DNA from: Ruthenibacterium avium
Lineage (GTDB): Bacteria > Bacillota > Clostridia > Oscillospirales > Ruminococcaceae
Direction: 5' to 3'
DNA length: 64,000 bases
NCBI GenBank assembly: GCA_019118905.1
Contig: DWYA01000008.1
Location: 4,406 to 68,405 of the forward strand
Notes under the pieces: generated by a model
Seen by the model: only the letters and a program-made list of their open reading frames with translations
What the model was told of the DNA's origin: nothing
The model's database searches: none
Translations under genes and position numbers: made by a program
In this document: in pieces, positions 23,872 to 32,610 of the stretch
Layout: each line of letters begins with the position of its first letter
How positions within the stretch are numbered: position 1 is the stretch's first letter

Positions 23872-26619
23872 TTAAAGCAATTCTCCAAAATGACGAACAT
23901 ACGCTTTTTTCAAGCTGGTCGCCAGCATCATGTAAAGCACGATGCACGGAATCAGGTAGGCAAAGTAGGCCGCCGGAAGCGGTGCAAGCCCGAGCGCTGC
24001 CCCTGCGGGAGTGAAGGGAATGGCGGTGAGCAGGGCAATGCCCGCCCCGGTCAGCAGCGTAACACCGGCACTCGCACGGCTTTGGAAAAATGGCAGTTTG
24101 GGCGTGCGAATCATATGAATAACCAGCGTTTGGCTCCACATGGATTCCACAAACCATCCGGCGTGGAACAGCGCAAGGTAGGCTGTCTGCATTTGCAGCA
24201 GTTCGGCGCCGCTGTAATGTGCGGCCAAATCGTTGAACAATACTCCGCCCGAAACAAACATGGGGCAAAGCACGAAGTATAAAAAGGCGTAGGTGAGCCA
24301 GTCGAACACCGAGCTGGCAGGCCCAATCCAAAGCATAAAGCTGCCAATGCCGGAGGCGTCCCACTTGCGGGGAACCGCCAAAAATTCTTCGTCTACATTG
24401 TCCCAGGGGATGGCGGTGCAGCTTAAATCATAAATGAGATTCAGCAAGATTAAATGGACGCTTTCCATCGGCAAAAAGGGCAGAAGCGCCGAGGCTGCCA
24501 GAACGGAAAACATATTGCCGAAGTTGGACGAGGCCGTCATTTTAATGTACTTAATCATGTTGGCGTACGTTTTACGCCCTTCCATGATGCCCTGTTCCAG
24601 CACAAGCAGATTCTTCTCCAGCAAAATAATGTCGGCGGACTCTTTGGCCACGTCCACCGCGGTATCGACAGAAATACCGATGTCGGCGGCTTTCATGGCG
24701 GGAGCATCATTGATGCCGTCGCCCATAAAGCCTACGGTATGGCCGGCATTGCGCAGTGCGGTGACAACACGCGCTTTTTGCGCGGGGGAAAGCTTGGCGA
24801 AAACGTCGGTTTCCTGTGCCGCGCGTTCCAGCTCGGGGTCGGTCATGGCTTCGACGTCCTCGCCCAGCAGCAGCCGGTGGACGGGCAGCCCCACTTGCTT
24901 GCAGATGCAGCGTGTGACGCGGTCGTTGTCACCGGTTAAAATTTTGGTGGTGACTCCGTGTGCTTTCAATGCGCGGATGGCTGCGGCGGTGGATTCCTTG
25001 GGCGGGTCTAAAAAGGCAAGATAGCCCATCAAAACCATATCGCGTTCATCCTGGACGCTGTAAGTGTCGCGGATGTTGTCTAGCCCTTTTTGGGCAATGG
25101 CAATGACACGCATTCCGTTTTCGTTCAAACGGCCTACGGTTTCTAAAATTTTTGTGCGAATCTCATTCGTCAAGGGCTGCACAGTGCCGCCGTCCTCCGC
25201 AAAGGCACAGACACCCAGCATTTCTTCCACAGCCCCTTTTGTAATCATTTGACGCTTTCCGGCGCGGTCTTCCACAACGGTGGAAAGACGGCGGCGCGTA
25301 AAGTCGAAGGGAATTTCGTCTACTTTGTGATAGGTTTGAGACAAGTCAGCCAAGCGCGGGTCGGCGGCTTCCTGCTCCTCGGTGCGTTCAATGATGGCAA
25401 CATCCATCAGGTTTTTATATCCGGTTTGGAAATAGCTGTTTAAGTAGGCGTGACGCAGCACCCGCAGGTCGTCTTCGCCATTGACGTTCATGTGATATTC
25501 CAAAACCACTTTATCCTGCGTTAACGTTCCTGTTTTATCGGTGCAGAGAATATCCATTGCACCAAAATCCTGAATGGAATTCAAGTTTTTGACAATGGTT
25601 TTTTTGCGCGACATCGACACCGCGCCTTTCGCCAAACAGGTGGTGACAATCATGGGCAGCATTTCCGGGGTAAGCCCCACAGCCACAGAAATGGCAAACA
25701 AAAATGCGCCCGCCCAGTCGTGCTTTGTCAGCCCATTGACAAAAAAGACAATGGGAATCATCACGAGCATAAAGCGAATGAGTACCCAAGAAACGGCGTT
25801 GACCCCTTTGGTGAAATTCGTTTCCACCGGCTCAGACGCTGCGGAAGCGGCAATGGCGCCGAACAAGGTATCGTCCCCCACGGCAACCACGACAGCACTG
25901 GCTGTGCCGCTGATGACGTTCGTTCCCATAAAGGCAAGATTGGCGCAGTCGGTGACGGAGCCGCTTTGCTCACATGCGTGGGAGAATTTTTCCACCGGGT
26001 CGCTTTCGCCCGTCATGGCAGATTGGCTGATAAAGAGGTCTTTTGCCTCTAAAATACGCACGTCGGCGGGAACCATATCTCCGGCAGATAGGTGGATAAT
26101 GTCGCCCACCACCAGCTCCTCCAACGGCAATTCCTGCGTGCCGCCGGGCTTGCGTGTGACGGTGCAGGTGGTGGTAATCATCGCCAGCAGTTTCTCGGCC
26201 GCATGGCCGGAACGAGATTCCTGCACAAAACGAAGCGTGCCGGAAATGAGCACCATCGTTAAAATGATGACCACGGTAACGGGAGAAACGTCCTGCGGCG
26301 CGTTCTGCCAAAGCGGAATGAGAATATCGGTGAAGCACGACACCACCGCCAAACAAAACAAAATGGCGGTAAACGGGTTGATGAAAGCTTCGGCCAGCTG
26401 CTTTCCCAGCGGTTTTGCCTTTTCGTGAGTGACGCGGTTGACGCCAAACTCAGCTCGGCGCTGTGCAATTTGTTCTTCCGACAGGCCGGTGATGCGGCTG
26501 TGAAGATGGGCAAGTACGGTAGTGACATCGGCACAAGCGGCGAAGGAAAGCCGCTGGGCGGTTTGCTCGCGGCGAGCCTGTACCGCAGCTGCTTTTGCCA
26601 TTTCTTTACGGTTTTTCAT
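23872..26619 (-). CDS. mgtA: Magnesium-translocating P-type ATPase (MgtA family), copy 1
   Basis: Imports Mg2+ at the cost of ATP. The 915-residue class IIIB P-ATPase has the TGESDP actuator motif near residue 195, the phosphorylated Asp in DKTGTLT near 365, TGDN near 560, and GDGINDAPAMKAADIGISVD near 640, with about ten membrane helices. The ATG at 26619 has GGAG 9 bases upstream; an in-frame extension to 26685 lacks one. A leader peptide gene and hairpin lie upstream and a membrane peptide follows. It is not identical to the second copy 0.8 kb away, so the two are ancient paralogues or functionally distinct. Confidence 0.93.
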   Translation of the reverse strand: MKNRKEMAKAAAVQARREQTAQRLSFAACADVTTVLAHLHSRITGLSEEQIAQRRAEFGVNRVTHEKAKPLGKQLAEAFINPFTAILFCLAVVSCFTDILIPLWQNAPQDVSPVTVVIILTMVLISGTLRFVQESRSGHAAEKLLAMITTTCTVTRKPGGTQELPLEELVVGDIIHLSAGDMVPADVRILEAKDLFISQSAMTGESDPVEKFSHACEQSGSVTDCANLAFMGTNVISGTASAVVVAVGDDTLFGAIAASAASEPVETNFTKGVNAVSWVLIRFMLVMIPIVFFVNGLTKHDWAGAFLFAISVAVGLTPEMLPMIVTTCLAKGAVSMSRKKTIVKNLNSIQDFGAMDILCTDKTGTLTQDKVVLEYHMNVNGEDDLRVLRHAYLNSYFQTGYKNLMDVAIIERTEEQEAADPRLADLSQTYHKVDEIPFDFTRRRLSTVVEDRAGKRQMITKGAVEEMLGVCAFAEDGGTVQPLTNEIRTKILETVGRLNENGMRVIAIAQKGLDNIRDTYSVQDERDMVLMGYLAFLDPPKESTAAAIRALKAHGVTTKILTGDNDRVTRCICKQVGLPVHRLLLGEDVEAMTDPELERAAQETDVFAKLSPAQKARVVTALRNAGHTVGFMGDGINDAPAMKAADIGISVDTAVDVAKESADIILLEKNLLVLEQGIMEGRKTYANMIKYIKMTASSNFGNMFSVLAASALLPFLPMESVHLILLNLIYDLSCTAIPWDNVDEEFLAVPRKWDASGIGSFMLWIGPASSVFDWLTYAFLYFVLCPMFVSGGVLFNDLAAHYSGAELLQMQTAYLALFHAGWFVESMWSQTLVIHMIRTPKLPFFQSRASAGVTLLTGAGIALLTAIPFTPAGAALGLAPLPAAYFAYLIPCIVLYMMLATSLKKAYVRHFGELL

Positions 26620-26700
26620 GTTCTGCATCTCCTTTTTCGGCAGTGCCGCAAGCAGACGCAGAAAAGACGCCGTACACAAAAACATGCACGGAAAATGCTT

Positions 26701-26766
26701 TTATCTTCGTCGGTGCAGCAGCACTGTGCGGGTTTGATTGTCTGGTCGTCTAGGTCCGGCATCCAT
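26701..26766 (-). CDS. Candidate mgtA leader peptide, 21 residues
   Basis: ATG at 26766 has AAAGGA 9 bases upstream, an ideal spacing, and the frame ends at TAA 26703-26701, 81 bases before mgtA. The product begins MDAGPRRPDN and ends VLLHRRR. Like the MgtL leader of enterobacteria it is short and combines acidic residues, prolines and an Arg cluster, features known to make ribosomes stall or drop off when Mg2+ is low. A longer overlapping frame (from about 26798 to TGA at 26616) would overlap the mgtA start, and could be the translated one instead. Function is inference. Confidence 0.45.
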   Translation of the reverse strand: MDAGPRRPDNQTRTVLLHRRR

Positions 26767-26794
26767 ACTGCCACATCCTTTCTTGAAATCAATT

Positions 26795-26810
26795 GCATCA
26801 CACTTGATGC
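26795..26810 (-). promoter_or_regulatory. Hairpin or operator in the mgtA 5' region
   Basis: GCATCA and TGATGC pair perfectly around four bases. A TATACT -10-like box lies just upstream on the minus strand at 26825-26830, without a clear -35 box, so this hairpin would lie in the early leader or serve as an operator. Confidence 0.4.
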
Positions 26811-26894
26811 GTTTCTAAGCCTTAGTATAAAGGAAGAAGCGCGGGAAAACTATGGTTGAATTCTTGCGATTTTCTTGCGTTTTGGTCAGAAAAA

Positions 26895-26929
26895 GCCCGC
26901 GCCGAAGCAAGAAATGCTTCCACGCGGGC
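26895..26929. terminator. Terminator between the wHTH gene and mgtA copy 1
   Basis: GCCCGCGCCGAAGC pairs with GCTTCCACGCGGGC with one G-T pair and one mismatch. T runs are present on both strands. It separates the mgtA2-wHTH operon from mgtA1. Confidence 0.85.
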
Positions 26930-26942
26930 AAAAATAATGCGA

Positions 26943-27425
26943 TTAAAATTGATCGTTGAATTTATAGCCAATGCCCCAAATGGTGAGAATGTATTGCGGG
27001 GCGTCGGGGTTTGGCTCAATTTTTTTGCGCAGTTTTCGGATAAAGGCCATGATATTGCTGTCGGCAGTATAGTAAGGCTCCATCCAAACGGCTTGATACA
27101 GCTGTTCTTTCGTAAATACCGTGCCGGGGTTTTGCGCCAAAAAGAAAAGAATGTCGAATTCTTTCGGCGTCAGCTGCACTTCTTGCCCGGCGAAAACTAC
27201 GCGGCGGCTTTTTTGGTAGATGGTTAAGTCGCCAAATGTAATGCCGTCGTCGGAAGGCGACGGCTGGCCGCATTCCAGCATCAGCGTATCCACGCGGCCC
27301 TCCAGCAATTCACGCACACCGCGCCGAAACTCGTCCAGACTTTTGTCCGCGGGTGACGGCTGCATCCATTGTTCCAGCTGCTGCAAGGAGGCGGCGTCCA
27401 TGGTGATGGCGTTCATTTTTTTCAC
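26943..27425 (-). CDS. Receiver-less OmpR-type winged-helix protein
   Basis: A 160-residue protein whose C-terminal 95 residues are a clear OmpR/PhoB DNA-binding domain (QLTPKEFDILFFLAQNPGTVFTK, then IRKLRKKIEP, then IWGIGYKF). The first 60 residues are not a receiver: no phospho-accepting Asp pocket can be seen. It follows mgtA copy 2 with 12 bases between and starts at a GTG with AAGGAGGG upstream. It is most simply a regulator of the magnesium genes, sensing by its own N-terminus or by partner binding. The ligand is unknown. Confidence 0.75.
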   Translation of the reverse strand: MKKMNAITMDAASLQQLEQWMQPSPADKSLDEFRRGVRELLEGRVDTLMLECGQPSPSDDGITFGDLTIYQKSRRVVFAGQEVQLTPKEFDILFFLAQNPGTVFTKEQLYQAVWMEPYYTADSNIMAFIRKLRKKIEPNPDAPQYILTIWGIGYKFNDQF

Positions 27426-27437
27426 ATGGAACCCTCC

Positions 27438-30068
27438 TTAAAACAATGCATGATAGCGCTGTAAATAGCGGCGTTTGGCCAAGCTGACGACAAAAAGATA
27501 CAGCGTCACGCTGACGGCTAAAAACAGAAAATACGGGGCGGGCAGCGCCGTCAGCCCCAGCCACTCCGCGACGGGCGTATAAAGGACGGCAGTGAAAGCA
27601 GAAAGCCCGGCCAGCGTGCCAAAAAGCAGCGCACCGGAGGCGCGGCTTTGAAAAAACGGTACATGGCGTGTGCGCAGTAAGTGCAGAATCAGCACTTGAG
27701 TCCACAGCGATTGAATAAACCACCCGCTGTGGAACAGCATGGTAAAGGCGTGCTGCTGTTCGGCGTTTAAAGCGCCATAGCTGCCGCCCACCATCCACGG
27801 GCAAAGTACAAAGTATAAAAAGGCGAAAGCGCCGAGGTCAAACAGCGAACTGATTGGCCCGAAAAAGCGCATAAAGCGCCCCAGTGTTGTGCCCGACCAT
27901 GTGCTGGGGAAACGGTAGTCGGCTTCGTCCACGCTGTCCCACGGCAGCGTGATGCACAACAGGTCGTACAGCAAATTAAGCACCAGAAGCTGGGTGGCGG
28001 TCATGGGCAAAAACGGCAAGAATGCGCCCGCCAGCACCACGGAAAAAATATTTCCAAAGTTGGAAGAAGCCGTGATGCGCACATATTTTGACATATTGGA
28101 AAATGCTTTTCGCCCCTCTAAAATGCCTTGCTCTAAGATGCCGAGGTCTTTTTTCAGCAGCAGTACATCGGCGGCTTCGCGTGCGGCAGGGGCGGCAGTG
28201 TCCACGGAAATGGCCGTGTCTGCGCAGGTCATGGCGCAAACATCGTTCACGCCGTCGCCCAAAAAGCCGACTGTATGGCCGTTGGCGTGCAATTGACGTA
28301 CAATCTGTCCTTTCTGTACGGGGGAAAGTTCGGCAAAGATGTGGTGATGCTCCACGGCAAACAGCAGCTCGTCCTCGCTCATGCGTTCCAGCGCTTCGCC
28401 GGTTACTACATGGTCGGCCTCTAAGCCAAGGCGGCGGCAGACGGAAAGCGCTACTTGGCGGTAGTCGCCTGTCAGCACTTTCACTGGAACATGCAGCTGA
28501 GCCAGCTTTTCCAGCGCCTTGGCCGCAGAGGGCTTGGGGGCGTCAAAAAAGACGAGATAACCCAGCAGGGTGAGGCCGTGCTCATCCTCTTGTGTGAGGG
28601 CGGTTTGCTGTGCCATCGGTTTGTCGGCAACTGCCAGTACCTTCATGCCATCCTGTGTCATTTCGTCCACCACAGCGCGCACAGAGCTGTCGTCTGTGGG
28701 GTCAATGGGCAGGCGTTCCCCTTGATGGAAAACAAAGCGGCACCGTGCAAACACCTCGCGCACGCTGCCTTTGACCAGCAGACGGCTTTCGGCGCCATCG
28801 CGCACCAAAATGCTGACAAATTTGCGCTCGTAGTCAAAGGGTAGTTCGTCCAGCTTTTCCGTGTGCGCGGAGAGCGCAGCAAAATGATCTTGCTGTCCGG
28901 GCATGGAGCTGCATTTCAGCACAGCGCGGTCTAAGTGGTGATCCGTGCCGGTGTGGAACAGGCTGTTGAGATAACCGGCGTCCAATACTTCGGCGCTTTC
29001 GTTCCCCAAGATGTCGAGATAGTATTCTAAAACAACTTCATCGCCCGTCAAAGTGCCGGTTTTATCTACACAAAGCACGTCCATGCCGCCAAAGCCCTGC
29101 ATGGCGTCGATATTTTTGACGATGGTTTCTTTTTTTGCCATCGCCGCACTCCCGCGGGCAAGGCAAGCGTTGACCACCATGGGCAAAAGCTCCGGCACAA
29201 GCCCCACGGCAACCGACAATGAAAACAGAAAGGAGGTAAGCCAATTGCCGCCGCGCAGACCGGAGATAAAAAACACAATCGGCACAAGCGCCGCCATAAA
29301 GCGCAGCAAAACGCCTGCCACCGAGGACGCGCCGCCGTCAAAGGTGCGCTTATTGTGCCCCAGGGCGGAAAGCTGGCTGCCGTATACCGTTTGCCCACCC
29401 ACGGCAAGCACAACGCCTTCTGCCGTACCGCTGACTACGCTGGTTCCCATCAAAGCAAGGTTGGGATAATCGGACAAAGCGCCGTGGGCATCGGGAAGCA
29501 TGTCGGCGTTTTTTTCCAAAACGCGGCTTTCGCCGGTGAGCTGCGACTGAGAAAGAAATAAATTATGCGTGATAATTAAGCGCAGGTCGGCGGGAACGCG
29601 CTCCCCGGCACAAAGCACAACAACATCTCCAACACAAAGCTGACCGCTCTCAATGGAGCAAAGCGCACCGCTGCGCCGTACGGTAACCGAGCAGGAGAGC
29701 GGCGCGGATAAAGCGCTGAGGACATTGCCCGCCTTGCGCTCTTGCCACAGGCGCAGCACAACCCCGGCCAAAAGTACAAAGCTGATCAGCAGGGCGCTGA
29801 GGCCCGTTTTTGTTTCATTGGACGGCCAAACGACAGTGGTAAGCCAAGAGACAACGGCCAAAGCCATCAAAATGAAATTGAACGGTGTGAAAAAAGCACG
29901 GGAAAGCCGAGCGGCAAACGTGCTTTTTCTGTTTTTATGCGATAGGCGCGGATGGGTGCAAGCGGAATCTGACAAGCCGTTGGGGGAGGTGTTGAGTTGT
30001 TGGTATAAATCGTCGCGGCCAAGCAGCGCCAAACGGCGAAGCTCGGTATGAGGGGAAACAGGTTGCAT
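27438..30068 (-). CDS. Magnesium-translocating P-type ATPase (MgtA family), copy 2
   Basis: An 876-residue class IIIB P-ATPase similar in layout to copy 1: TGESRV actuator motif near 180, DKTGTLT near 340, TGDYRQVALSVCRRLG near 535, and GDGVNDVCAMTCADTAISVD near 605. The last motif departs from the usual GDGxNDAPA, reading NDVCA. That may alter kinetics or ion choice. AGGAGG precedes the ATG, and a TTGACG/TACAAT promoter lies upstream. It is first in an operon with the receiver-less winged-helix gene. Confidence 0.88.
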   Translation of the reverse strand: MQPVSPHTELRRLALLGRDDLYQQLNTSPNGLSDSACTHPRLSHKNRKSTFAARLSRAFFTPFNFILMALAVVSWLTTVVWPSNETKTGLSALLISFVLLAGVVLRLWQERKAGNVLSALSAPLSCSVTVRRSGALCSIESGQLCVGDVVVLCAGERVPADLRLIITHNLFLSQSQLTGESRVLEKNADMLPDAHGALSDYPNLALMGTSVVSGTAEGVVLAVGGQTVYGSQLSALGHNKRTFDGGASSVAGVLLRFMAALVPIVFFISGLRGGNWLTSFLFSLSVAVGLVPELLPMVVNACLARGSAAMAKKETIVKNIDAMQGFGGMDVLCVDKTGTLTGDEVVLEYYLDILGNESAEVLDAGYLNSLFHTGTDHHLDRAVLKCSSMPGQQDHFAALSAHTEKLDELPFDYERKFVSILVRDGAESRLLVKGSVREVFARCRFVFHQGERLPIDPTDDSSVRAVVDEMTQDGMKVLAVADKPMAQQTALTQEDEHGLTLLGYLVFFDAPKPSAAKALEKLAQLHVPVKVLTGDYRQVALSVCRRLGLEADHVVTGEALERMSEDELLFAVEHHHIFAELSPVQKGQIVRQLHANGHTVGFLGDGVNDVCAMTCADTAISVDTAAPAAREAADVLLLKKDLGILEQGILEGRKAFSNMSKYVRITASSNFGNIFSVVLAGAFLPFLPMTATQLLVLNLLYDLLCITLPWDSVDEADYRFPSTWSGTTLGRFMRFFGPISSLFDLGAFAFLYFVLCPWMVGGSYGALNAEQQHAFTMLFHSGWFIQSLWTQVLILHLLRTRHVPFFQSRASGALLFGTLAGLSAFTAVLYTPVAEWLGLTALPAPYFLFLAVSVTLYLFVVSLAKRRYLQRYHALF

Positions 30069-30131
30069 TAAAACAGCCTCCTAACCAATGCAGCAATCGG
30101 GAGACGCAATTCAAAGGCGAAACCCGTCTTT

Positions 30132-30160
30132 ATTGTAATGCTTTGGACAAGATTCGTCAA
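30132..30160 (-). promoter_or_regulatory. Promoter of mgtA copy 2
   Basis: On the minus strand TTGACG (30160-30155) and TACAAT (30137-30132) are 17 bases apart. The leader is about 55 bases and contains no recognisable M-box or leader peptide. Confidence 0.7.
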
Positions 30161-30184
30161 TTTTTTCACGACAAGCACATAAAA

Positions 30185-30205
30185 ACCCGGACGGCATGTG
30201 CGGGT
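30185..30205. terminator. Left hairpin flanking repeat copy C
   Basis: ACCCGGAC and GTGCGGGT pair with one mismatch around GGCAT. It resembles the hairpin at 30350-30372, which has a perfect stem. Confidence 0.55.
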
Positions 30206-30206
30206 A

Positions 30207-30346
30207 AAAACTGTCAAAGAACTGCCGCCTGATTCAGAAGGAAGATGGGCTGCAAGGGGAGAAGGCTTGGAAAAGGGGGGCAGCCCTCTTTTTCGTTTTA
30301 GATAAGGCTTTCGTTTGTGAAAAAGCGAAGTTTTTTCGACAAACTG
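30207..30346 (+). repeat. 140-bp interspersed repeat, copy C (diverged)
   Basis: Aligns end to end with copies A and B but with more changes (for example CTGTCAAAGAACTG at the start and GTTTTAGATAAGG in the middle). The terminal CGACAAACTG and the GTTTGTGAAAAAGC hairpin are intact. It too lies between two similar hairpins, unlike those at the other copies. Confidence 0.78.
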
Positions 30347-30349
30347 AAA

Positions 30350-30375
30350 CACCCGGACATATTGTCCGGGTGTTT
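30350..30375. terminator. Right hairpin flanking repeat copy C; receptor 2 terminator
   Basis: CACCCGGAC pairs with GTCCGGGTG around ATATT. It lies just after the receptor 2 stop on the minus strand. Confidence 0.75.
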
Positions 30376-30385
30376 GGGAAAAAAC

Positions 30386-32164
30386 TTAATATTTGCTCGG
30401 CACTTCTTCAAATGCAGCAGAAGAAGCGGAGGGTTCAAGGTGCTGCTTCAAATTTTCTGCGGGGCATTCGGCGTTGGATTGATCTGTGCCGTTGCGCCAA
30501 ATGTTGAACTGATCAAGCAGCGCTTTCATCTGGTTGGCTTCGCTGCTGAGCTCCTCGCTGGCGGCGGCACTTTCCTCAGAGGTAGCAGAGTTCATCTGCA
30601 CCACAGAAGAAATTTGGTCAATGCCCATGGAGATCTGAGAGATCGCCTGTGCCTGGTCGTTGGATGCCTGTGCAATTTTTTCAATCATTTCTACTGTTTG
30701 GTTAGCGTACTCGGCCATTTCGTTGAACGCCGCCTCGGTGTTGTCCGAAAGCTGCTCGCCAACAGAAACGGAGCGCAAAGATTCCTCAATGAGTGCAGTG
30801 GTATTTTGTGCAGCCTCGGCGGACTTCTGAGCCAAGTTGCGAACCTCATCCGCGACAACGGCAAAACCTTTGCCCGCTACGCCGGCACGGGCTGCCTCAA
30901 CAGCAGCATTCAGCGCCAAGATATTCGTTTGGAACGCAATATCATCAATCACTTTAATAATCTTTTGGATATTCTTAGCGCCAACAGCGATATCCTTGAT
31001 GGCATTCATCAGCTGCTTCATTTCGGACTGGCTCTTCAGCACCACTTCACCGGCACGCTTGCCAAGCTCGTTTGCTGTTTTGGAATATTCGGCCGTTTCC
31101 GAAATACGCGCCGATACCTCGTTGATGGTTGCAGAAAGTTCCTCTACGCTGCTGGCCTGTTCCGTAGCGCCCTGCGCCAAGGTTTGTGCGCTGTCGGCCA
31201 CCTGAGACGCGCCGGAGCTGACAAAACCGGCGGAAAGGTCCATACGAGCCAAAGAAGCATTCATCTTTTTCTGGAAACGCTCCATAGAACGGAGGATATT
31301 GGCAAAATCGCCGCGGAACTCAATGGGACACGAGGGCGTGAAGTCGCCGTTGGAGAAATATTCCATGCCAAGGTCGATAATCTGGATATACTTTGCAAGC
31401 TCGGAAACAGAGTCGGCAAGAGAGTTGCGGATATTGCGCATCTCTACCGTTTCCAACGTGCTTTCATCCGGCAGCTCCAAATTCAGATTGCCGGAAGCAA
31501 GACGGCCAATGCGGTCGGAAAGAGTGTCGAGGTTGTGCAGCACTTCTTTTTTCAAGAAGCGGAACAGCAAAACCAAAACAATCAAAACGAATGCAAGCGC
31601 AGCCAGCGTGGCGATAACCGACACAAGCATCAGCACGGAAAGGTGCTCGTTTTCCGAACTGATTTGCTGTTCGATTACTTGAATGCGCTCATCAAGACTG
31701 CTGACAAGGCTCTCCACGGCGGGCAGAATTTCCTCGGTATAGCGCGTTTTTGCTTGGCTGACCTGATTTTTTTGAGCCATGGCCAGAATTTCCTCGCCGA
31801 CGGCGTGCAGGTCATTGTGAACCGGCTCCACATTGCTTACAAAGGTTTGAAAGGTGGGGTCGATATTGCTGTTGTTATCGTCGTACAAGCACTGGCCCAA
31901 AACGCACTTTGTGGGGTCGGTGCTGCCGGAAAACTCAATGCCGTAGTTTAAGTAGTTGCTCAGCGAAGAACTCCAGTTGTAATGGCCTGCCTTAGCCGTG
32001 TAAAGAGAAGAAATTTCTTCTGTGGCATTGGAAATGCGCTGCTGTGCTGCCGAAATTTGGGAAATGCTGACGGAAATTACAATGGTGAGCACAAAAAGTG
32101 CTGCAACGACAAAGGCCAAGTTGCTGAACAGTTTCCTTCTTAAAGTGCGTGGTTTGTGAAACAT
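30386..32164 (-). CDS. Methyl-accepting chemotaxis protein (receptor 2)
   Basis: Membrane chemoreceptor of 592 residues. Membrane helices are near 12-32 and 187-209, with an extracytoplasmic sensor between them containing conserved Cys in CVLGQCLYDD, which resembles a CZB-like or haem-less four-helix sensor. HAMP follows, then the signalling hairpin with IAFQTNILALNAAVEAARAG near 400. GAGAGGATG precedes the ATG. The C-terminus does not end in a CheR-docking pentapeptide. A TAAA/TTGATATA pair about 85 bases upstream could be a sigma-28 promoter. Confidence 0.92.
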   Translation of the reverse strand: MFHKPRTLRRKLFSNLAFVVAALFVLTIVISVSISQISAAQQRISNATEEISSLYTAKAGHYNWSSSLSNYLNYGIEFSGSTDPTKCVLGQCLYDDNNSNIDPTFQTFVSNVEPVHNDLHAVGEEILAMAQKNQVSQAKTRYTEEILPAVESLVSSLDERIQVIEQQISSENEHLSVLMLVSVIATLAALAFVLIVLVLLFRFLKKEVLHNLDTLSDRIGRLASGNLNLELPDESTLETVEMRNIRNSLADSVSELAKYIQIIDLGMEYFSNGDFTPSCPIEFRGDFANILRSMERFQKKMNASLARMDLSAGFVSSGASQVADSAQTLAQGATEQASSVEELSATINEVSARISETAEYSKTANELGKRAGEVVLKSQSEMKQLMNAIKDIAVGAKNIQKIIKVIDDIAFQTNILALNAAVEAARAGVAGKGFAVVADEVRNLAQKSAEAAQNTTALIEESLRSVSVGEQLSDNTEAAFNEMAEYANQTVEMIEKIAQASNDQAQAISQISMGIDQISSVVQMNSATSEESAAASEELSSEANQMKALLDQFNIWRNGTDQSNAECPAENLKQHLEPSASSAAFEEVPSKY

Positions 32165-32610
32165 ACTGAACTCATCCTCTCACTTATTATTCTAAATTGA
32201 TACCCCTTTGCCCGAAACGTGAAATAAGCCGCAAACCGCCTCCGCGCTTGGGGACAGAAGATATATCAAAAGACACAACGCCGATTTTACAAAAAAATTT
32301 TACGCAGCACAGGCTGAAAGTGTCCGGGAAAATTTCGCACTGCGCGACTTTACCCGAAGTTATCAAACGTTTTTGAAAAAACACAAGAGAGAAATGACAA
32401 GAAAAAGTAAAAATATTGTTAAATCTCTGAGAAAAAAGCAAAATAACGACGATAAAAGTGATGCGCAAACACTTCATTAAAAAGATACCTTGTTGCGCGA
32501 ATCAAAAATAAAAAGCGCTGCCGCACAACATGAAAAATATCGTTTCTGCTGCGCCGAAAAAACAAGTATTTTTTAGGTTTTCGGCCATAGAAAAAAGATA
32601 TTGTGACGGC
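32165..32610. other. Intergenic region upstream of receptor 2
   Basis: No gene seen. AT-rich; it must hold the receptor 2 promoter. On the minus strand a TAAA followed after 16 bases by TTGATATA near 32260-32290 is a possible sigma-28 promoter. No terminator with a clear T run was found after comFB. Confidence 0.35.

Noticed and set aside
26616..26801. 61-codon frame overlapping the mgtA start, Cys- and Arg-rich at its end
   Set aside because: Not annotated as a gene because its possible starts lack well-spaced ribosome sites. The 21-codon frame in another phase has a better one. Kept as an alternative in the leader-peptide finding.
26620..26860. M-box magnesium riboswitch upstream of mgtA
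   Set aside because: The leader was read on the minus strand for the conserved M-box segments; none was found, and the region is occupied by a possible leader peptide frame.
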